From positions 1 through 64,000 of the forward strand of contig JASJCQ010000014.1 in the NCBI GenBank assembly GCA_030065915.1: a DNA stretch of 64,000 nucleotides, read 5' to 3'. Below the pieces are notes generated by a model. It ran no database searches, was not told the origin of the DNA, and saw nothing but the letters and a program-made list of their open reading frames with translations. Made by a program: the position numbers and the translations under genes. This document shows, one piece after another, positions 60,675 through 64,000 of the stretch. Each line of letters starts with the position of its first letter. Position 1 is the stretch's first letter. This DNA comes from Woeseiaceae bacterium (GTDB lineage Bacteria > Pseudomonadota > Gammaproteobacteria > Steroidobacterales > Woeseiaceae).

Positions 60675-60751
60675 TGCACCAAAAGTGCACAGATTCCAAT
60701 ATTTGCGCACTGATTTGGTGCGAAAAATGCCGCGTTGCACCATCCTGGCAA
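60675..60751 (-). promoter_or_regulatory. NtrC-like enhancer sites upstream of glnA
   Basis: Best site GCACTGATTTGGTGC (60707-60721), matching GCACYA-N3-TGGTGC. A weaker one, GCACCATCCTGGCAA (60737-60751), lies 30 bp away (about three helical turns), and TGCACCAAAAGTGCA (60675-60689) is an inverted repeat with a two-base shorter spacer. The first two are about 130 and 160 bp upstream of the predicted start, the same order of distance as the enhancers of E. coli glnAp2. The glyQ promoter lies on the other side of this spacer. Confidence 0.8.
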
Positions 60752-60849
60752 CGGGCCCTACAAAGCCCTGACGCAGCGTCGCTCGGAGAGTCCCTTTCGC
60801 CCTGAAAGTCGTTATACTTCGCGGCTTTCCGCCCTAGACCGAAACCGCG

Positions 60850-61764
60850 ATGAGCAACAAGATGAGTTTCCAGGACCTGATCCTCAGGCTGCAGCAGTAT
60901 TGGGCGGAGCGCGGCTGCGTCATCATGCAGCCGTATGACAAGGAGATGGGCGCCGGAACTTTCCATCCAGCCACCTTTTTGCGGGCAATTGGCCCGGAGC
61001 CGTGGAGCTCCGCCTACGTACAGCCAAGTCGCCGGCCGACCGACGGGCGCTACGGCGATAATCCCTTCAGGCTGCAGCACTATTACCAGTACCAGGTCGT
61101 CATCAAGCCGTCGCCTCTGGATATCCAGGAGCTCTACCTCGGCTCGCTGCGCGCGATAGGGATCGATACGTCGATACACGACATCCGGTTCGTAGAGGAT
61201 AACTGGGAGTCGCCGACGCTGGGCGCCTGGGGGCTGGGCTGGGAAGTCTGGCTGAACGGCATGGAAGTCACGCAGTTCACGTATTTCCAGCAAGTCGGCG
61301 GACTCGAATGCCGGCCAGTCACCGGCGAGATCACCTACGGACTCGAGCGATTGGCTATGTACCTGCAAGACGTCGAATCCATCTACGACCTGGTCTGGAC
61401 CGACGGTCCGCTCGGGCTGATCACCTACGGCGACGTGTATCAGCAGAACGAGTACGAGCAATCGAAGTACAACTTCGAGCTGGCGAACACGAAGGCGCTG
61501 TTCGAGAGCTTTGATGAAGCCGAACGCGTTTGCCAGGCGCTGGTCGAGGAGTCACTGGCGCTGCCGGCTTACGAGCGGATGCTCGAGGCATCGCACCTTT
61601 TCAACCTGCTCGACGCTCGTGGGGCGATTTCAGTCAGCGAACGGCAAAGATTTATCCTGAGGGTCCGCTCGATGGCGAGGAGCATCGCCGAAACCTACTA
61701 CGCGTCTCGTGAAGCGCTGGGCTTTCCGATGGTCGAATCGGTCGCGAAAGGACAGGTTGCATGA
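60850..61764 (+). CDS. glyQ: Glycyl-tRNA synthetase alpha subunit
   Basis: A 304-residue class II synthetase alpha subunit that binds ATP, glycine and the tRNA acceptor with GlyS. The start [20 protein letters not shown] is typical, followed by [39 protein letters not shown] and [20 protein letters not shown]. It overlaps glyS by ATGA. No good promoter pair was found; a TATACT at 60813-60818 could be a -10. Confidence 0.98.
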   Translation: MSNKMSFQDLILRLQQYWAERGCVIMQPYDKEMGAGTFHPATFLRAIGPEPWSSAYVQPSRRPTDGRYGDNPFRLQHYYQYQVVIKPSPLDIQELYLGSLRAIGIDTSIHDIRFVEDNWESPTLGAWGLGWEVWLNGMEVTQFTYFQQVGGLECRPVTGEITYGLERLAMYLQDVESIYDLVWTDGPLGLITYGDVYQQNEYEQSKYNFELANTKALFESFDEAERVCQALVEESLALPAYERMLEASHLFNLLDARGAISVSERQRFILRVRSMARSIAETYYASREALGFPMVESVAKGQVA

Positions 61765-63818
61765 GCTCGGACCTGCTCGTTGAGATAGGCACCGAGGAGC
61801 TGCCGCCGAAGGCGTTGCGATCATTGATCGACGCGTTCGCCACAGGCGTTGCGGAGCGGCTGGCGGAAGCGCGCCTGGAGCACGGCGAGATTCAAGCCTT
61901 TGCGAGCCCGAGGCGGCTGGCGCTGATCGTTGAGGCGCTCGCCGACAAACAGCCGGATCGCAAGGTGTCACAGAAGGGCCCGCCGACCAAGATAGCCTTC
62001 GACGACGACGGAGCGCCCAAACCTCCGGCGCTCGCGTTCGCAAAGAAGTGTGGTGTAGACGTTGGCGAACTGGACCGCACGACGACAGACAAAGGCGAAT
62101 GGCTCAGCTACGAGGTCTTCGAGGCCGGCCAGCCGACTGCGGAACTCATCGCGGACATTCTCGAACAGGCGCTGCTGGCGATGCCCATTCCTCGCCGCAT
62201 GCGCTGGGGCGACAGCGATATCGAGTTCGTCCGGCCCGTACACTGGGTTGTCCTTCTGCACGGCGACGAGGTCGTCGACGCAAACGTTCTCGGCGTGAAA
62301 ACGGGCCGTGACAGTGACGGCCATCGCTTTCATGCGCCCGGTTCCTTGCCGATTGCCAGCGCCGATAATTACGTCGAGACACTGAAGGACAAGGGTCATG
62401 TCATTGCCGATATGGCGGCGCGGCGCAAGCTCGTTGTAGACGGCGTAAACGAGGAGGCCGCACGCGCGGACGGCCGCATTGTCGACGGCGAGTCCTTGTA
62501 CGACGAAGTCAACGCGCTGGTCGAATGGCCGGTGGCGATCACCGGAAAGTTCGAAGAACGATTCCTCGAGCTCCCGCGTGAAGTGGTTATCTCGACGCTG
62601 ACCGGCCACCAGCGCTACTTCCCGGTCGAGGACAGCCAGGGCGAGTTGATGCCGTTGTTTGTCACTGTGGCAAACCTGGACAGCAAGGACCCGGCGCAGG
62701 TTATCGATGGCAACGAGCGCGTGATTCGGCCGAGACTCGCCGACGCCGCATTTTTCTGGGACAGCGACAAGTCGACCACGCTCGAAGCGCGGCGCGATGG
62801 CCTAAATGCCGTCGTTTATCAGCAGGGCCTGGGAACGCTCAGGGAAAAGGCTGAGCGGATCCAATTGCTGGTGGAGAAGCTTGCTGAGGACGCAGGCATA
62901 GACGCCGGACACGCCGGCAGGGCCGCCGAACTCTGCAAGTGCGACCTGTTGACGGGCATGGTCGGCGAGTTTCCGGACCTGCAGGGCATCATGGGTGCCT
63001 ACTACGCCGACGTCGATGGCGAGGACGAGGCCGTCGCCGTTGCGATTCGCGAGCATTACCAACCGCGCTTTGCTGGCGATGCGTTGCCGACGAGCCGCGC
63101 TGGACAGCTGCTTGCCGTTGCAGATCGGCTCGACACGCTGGCGGGTGTGTTCGCGCTGGGCAAGAAACCGAGCGGTAACCGTGATCCCTTCGGCCTTCGC
63201 CGCGCCGCGTTAGGCGTTGTCCGCATCCTGATCGAGTGCGAGCTCGACGTTGATTTTGACGCGCTGCTGAGCGCAGCGATAGACGCGCAGCCGGTGCGGA
63301 ACGATGCGACGGCGGGACTGCGCGAATTCGTCTATGAGCGACTGAAGAGCTACTGCGCGGACCATGGCGCAACGCCGGAGGCCTTTGACGCCGTCGCCGC
63401 GGTTGCGCCCACGTCTTTGCCGGACTTCAAGCGACGCATCGACGCCGTTGGTACGTTCCTGTCGCTGCCTGAGGCGGAGAGCCTCGCATCTGCGAACAAG
63501 AGAATTGCCAATATCCTTAAGAAGGCCGGATCGGCGGCGGAGCTCGATGCGGGCCTGCTGTCGGAGCCCGCCGAGGTCGCACTGCACGAAGGCGTTGTTG
63601 CCGCAACGGCCGACGTCGAGCCGAAGCTTGAGTCCGGTGACTATACGGAGGCGCTGAAAGGCCTTGCCGTTCTTCGGGCGCCGGTCGATACGTTCTTCGA
63701 CGACGTCATGGTCATGGCGGAAGACAAGGACACCAGGAACAATCGTTTGGCGCTCCTGGCGGGCTTGAGGCGCCTCTTCTCCGGTGTGGCCGACATCTCG
63801 AGGCTGTCGATAAGCTGA
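61761..63818 (+). CDS. glyS: Glycyl-tRNA synthetase beta subunit
   Basis: A 685-residue beta subunit carrying the anticodon-binding and HD-like domains. It starts [20 protein letters not shown], the standard N-terminus. Other blocks are [20 protein letters not shown] and [19 protein letters not shown]. It is the large partner of GlyQ in the bacterial tetramer. It is coupled to glyQ (4-bp overlap) and its TGA overlaps the start of the next gene (TGATG). Confidence 0.98.
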   Translation: MSSDLLVEIGTEELPPKALRSLIDAFATGVAERLAEARLEHGEIQAFASPRRLALIVEALADKQPDRKVSQKGPPTKIAFDDDGAPKPPALAFAKKCGVDVGELDRTTTDKGEWLSYEVFEAGQPTAELIADILEQALLAMPIPRRMRWGDSDIEFVRPVHWVVLLHGDEVVDANVLGVKTGRDSDGHRFHAPGSLPIASADNYVETLKDKGHVIADMAARRKLVVDGVNEEAARADGRIVDGESLYDEVNALVEWPVAITGKFEERFLELPREVVISTLTGHQRYFPVEDSQGELMPLFVTVANLDSKDPAQVIDGNERVIRPRLADAAFFWDSDKSTTLEARRDGLNAVVYQQGLGTLREKAERIQLLVEKLAEDAGIDAGHAGRAAELCKCDLLTGMVGEFPDLQGIMGAYYADVDGEDEAVAVAIREHYQPRFAGDALPTSRAGQLLAVADRLDTLAGVFALGKKPSGNRDPFGLRRAALGVVRILIECELDVDFDALLSAAIDAQPVRNDATAGLREFVYERLKSYCADHGATPEAFDAVAAVAPTSLPDFKRRIDAVGTFLSLPEAESLASANKRIANILKKAGSAAELDAGLLSEPAEVALHEGVVAATADVEPKLESGDYTEALKGLAVLRAPVDTFFDDVMVMAEDKDTRNNRLALLAGLRRLFSGVADISRLSIS

Positions 63819-64000
63819 TGACCGACTCATTCCGGCTCGTTGTCCTGGATCGCGACGGGGTTATCAACGAGGACTCAGACGCGTTTATCAAGTCACCGGA
63901 TGAGTGGGTTGCCATTCCCGGAAGCCTGGAGGCCATTGCGAGGCTCTGCGACGCGGGCTACACGGTCACAGTGGCAACGAATCAGTCTGGTATTGCGAGG
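63818..64000 (+). CDS. gmhB: D-glycero-D-manno-heptose 1,7-bisphosphate phosphatase, 3' part cut by window edge
   Basis: The frame starts at ATG 63818 inside the glyS stop (TGATG) and runs off the right edge, so 61 residues are visible. It opens with the HAD motif I FRLVVLDRDGVINEDSDAFI (Asp-x-Asp-Gly-x-x-Asn), then DEWVAIPGSLEAIARL, and TVATNQSGIAR. This matches GmhB, an enzyme in LPS heptose synthesis, commonly located after glyQS. The C-terminal zinc loop is not visible. Confidence 0.9.
   Translation, partial: MTDSFRLVVLDRDGVINEDSDAFIKSPDEWVAIPGSLEAIARLCDAGYTVTVATNQSGIAR

Overview
The window is a GC-rich (about 60 %, judged by eye), densely coding chromosomal segment of a Gram-negative gammaproteobacterium. 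The evidence is gene content and order: trmL / gpsA-secB-grxC-yibN / envC-ctpA-yibQ follow the enterobacterial arrangement, ntrBC follow glnA, glycyl-tRNA synthetase is the two-subunit glyQ-glyS type, and there are tatABC, trkAH, TonB-like, lipoprotein and outer-membrane genes. A marine Woeseia/Steroidobacter-like lineage would fit, but that is inference; no rRNA or tRNA gene is present to decide it.

Layout. 1-5 kb: an S41-peptidase lipoprotein cut by the left edge, a small exported protein, then an ECF sigma/anti-sigma pair followed by an extremely acidic exported protein (with a textbook terminator) and a TPR-plus-beta-barrel outer-membrane protein. 4.7-9.5 kb: a four-gene minus-strand operon (DUF4331, cadherin-like lipoprotein, TPR protein, small exported protein) divergent from a second ECF sigma factor with a ChrR-like cupin partner; the gap between them holds an inverted repeat. 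9.8-15.3 kb: an Rhs locus of three separately exported YD-repeat proteins, the last carrying a variable HNH-like tip, followed by an overlapping DUF4272 probable immunity gene in AT-richer DNA. 15.4-24.4 kb: uvrD, trkA-trkH, TRAP permeases dctQ-dctM, an exported alpha/beta hydrolase and a YbjQ protein. 24.4-27.4 kb: a GAF protein, a membrane-VOC fusion and the TRAP binding protein. 27.8-33.3 kb: dtd, tatABC, a POT peptide transporter and an AbgT transporter. 33.5-36.1 kb: hypotheticals, a PadR module with a palindromic operator, and a TonB-like protein. 36.3-42.8 kb: a six-Kazal-domain protein, yibQ, ctpA, envC, and divergent yibN-grxC-secB-gpsA. 42.9-56 kb: accessory genes (two tandem paralogues, an ABC exporter, class 1B pyrD, many small DUF proteins, GNAT, VOC, HIT and NnrU). 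56-64 kb: ntrC, ntrB, a DUF4124 gene and glnA in one orientation, then divergent glyQ-glyS-gmhB running off the right edge.

How the genes work together. The clearest regulatory circuit is nitrogen control: glnA has a sigma-54 -24/-12 promoter with NtrC-like sites upstream, and ntrB-ntrC lie just downstream. Envelope biology dominates elsewhere: cell division hydrolase activation (envC), tail-specific proteolysis (ctpA), Sec/Tat export (secB, tatABC), and two extracytoplasmic sigma systems, each next to predicted exported proteins of unknown role. REP-like inverted repeats sit in at least three intergenic spaces. The best candidates for undescribed biology are the split exported Rhs locus with its toxin-immunity tip, the ECF/hyperacidic protein/TPR-barrel cluster, the sigma-ChrR/DUF4331 divergon, the hexa-Kazal protein, and the apparent ATC start codon of gpsA.
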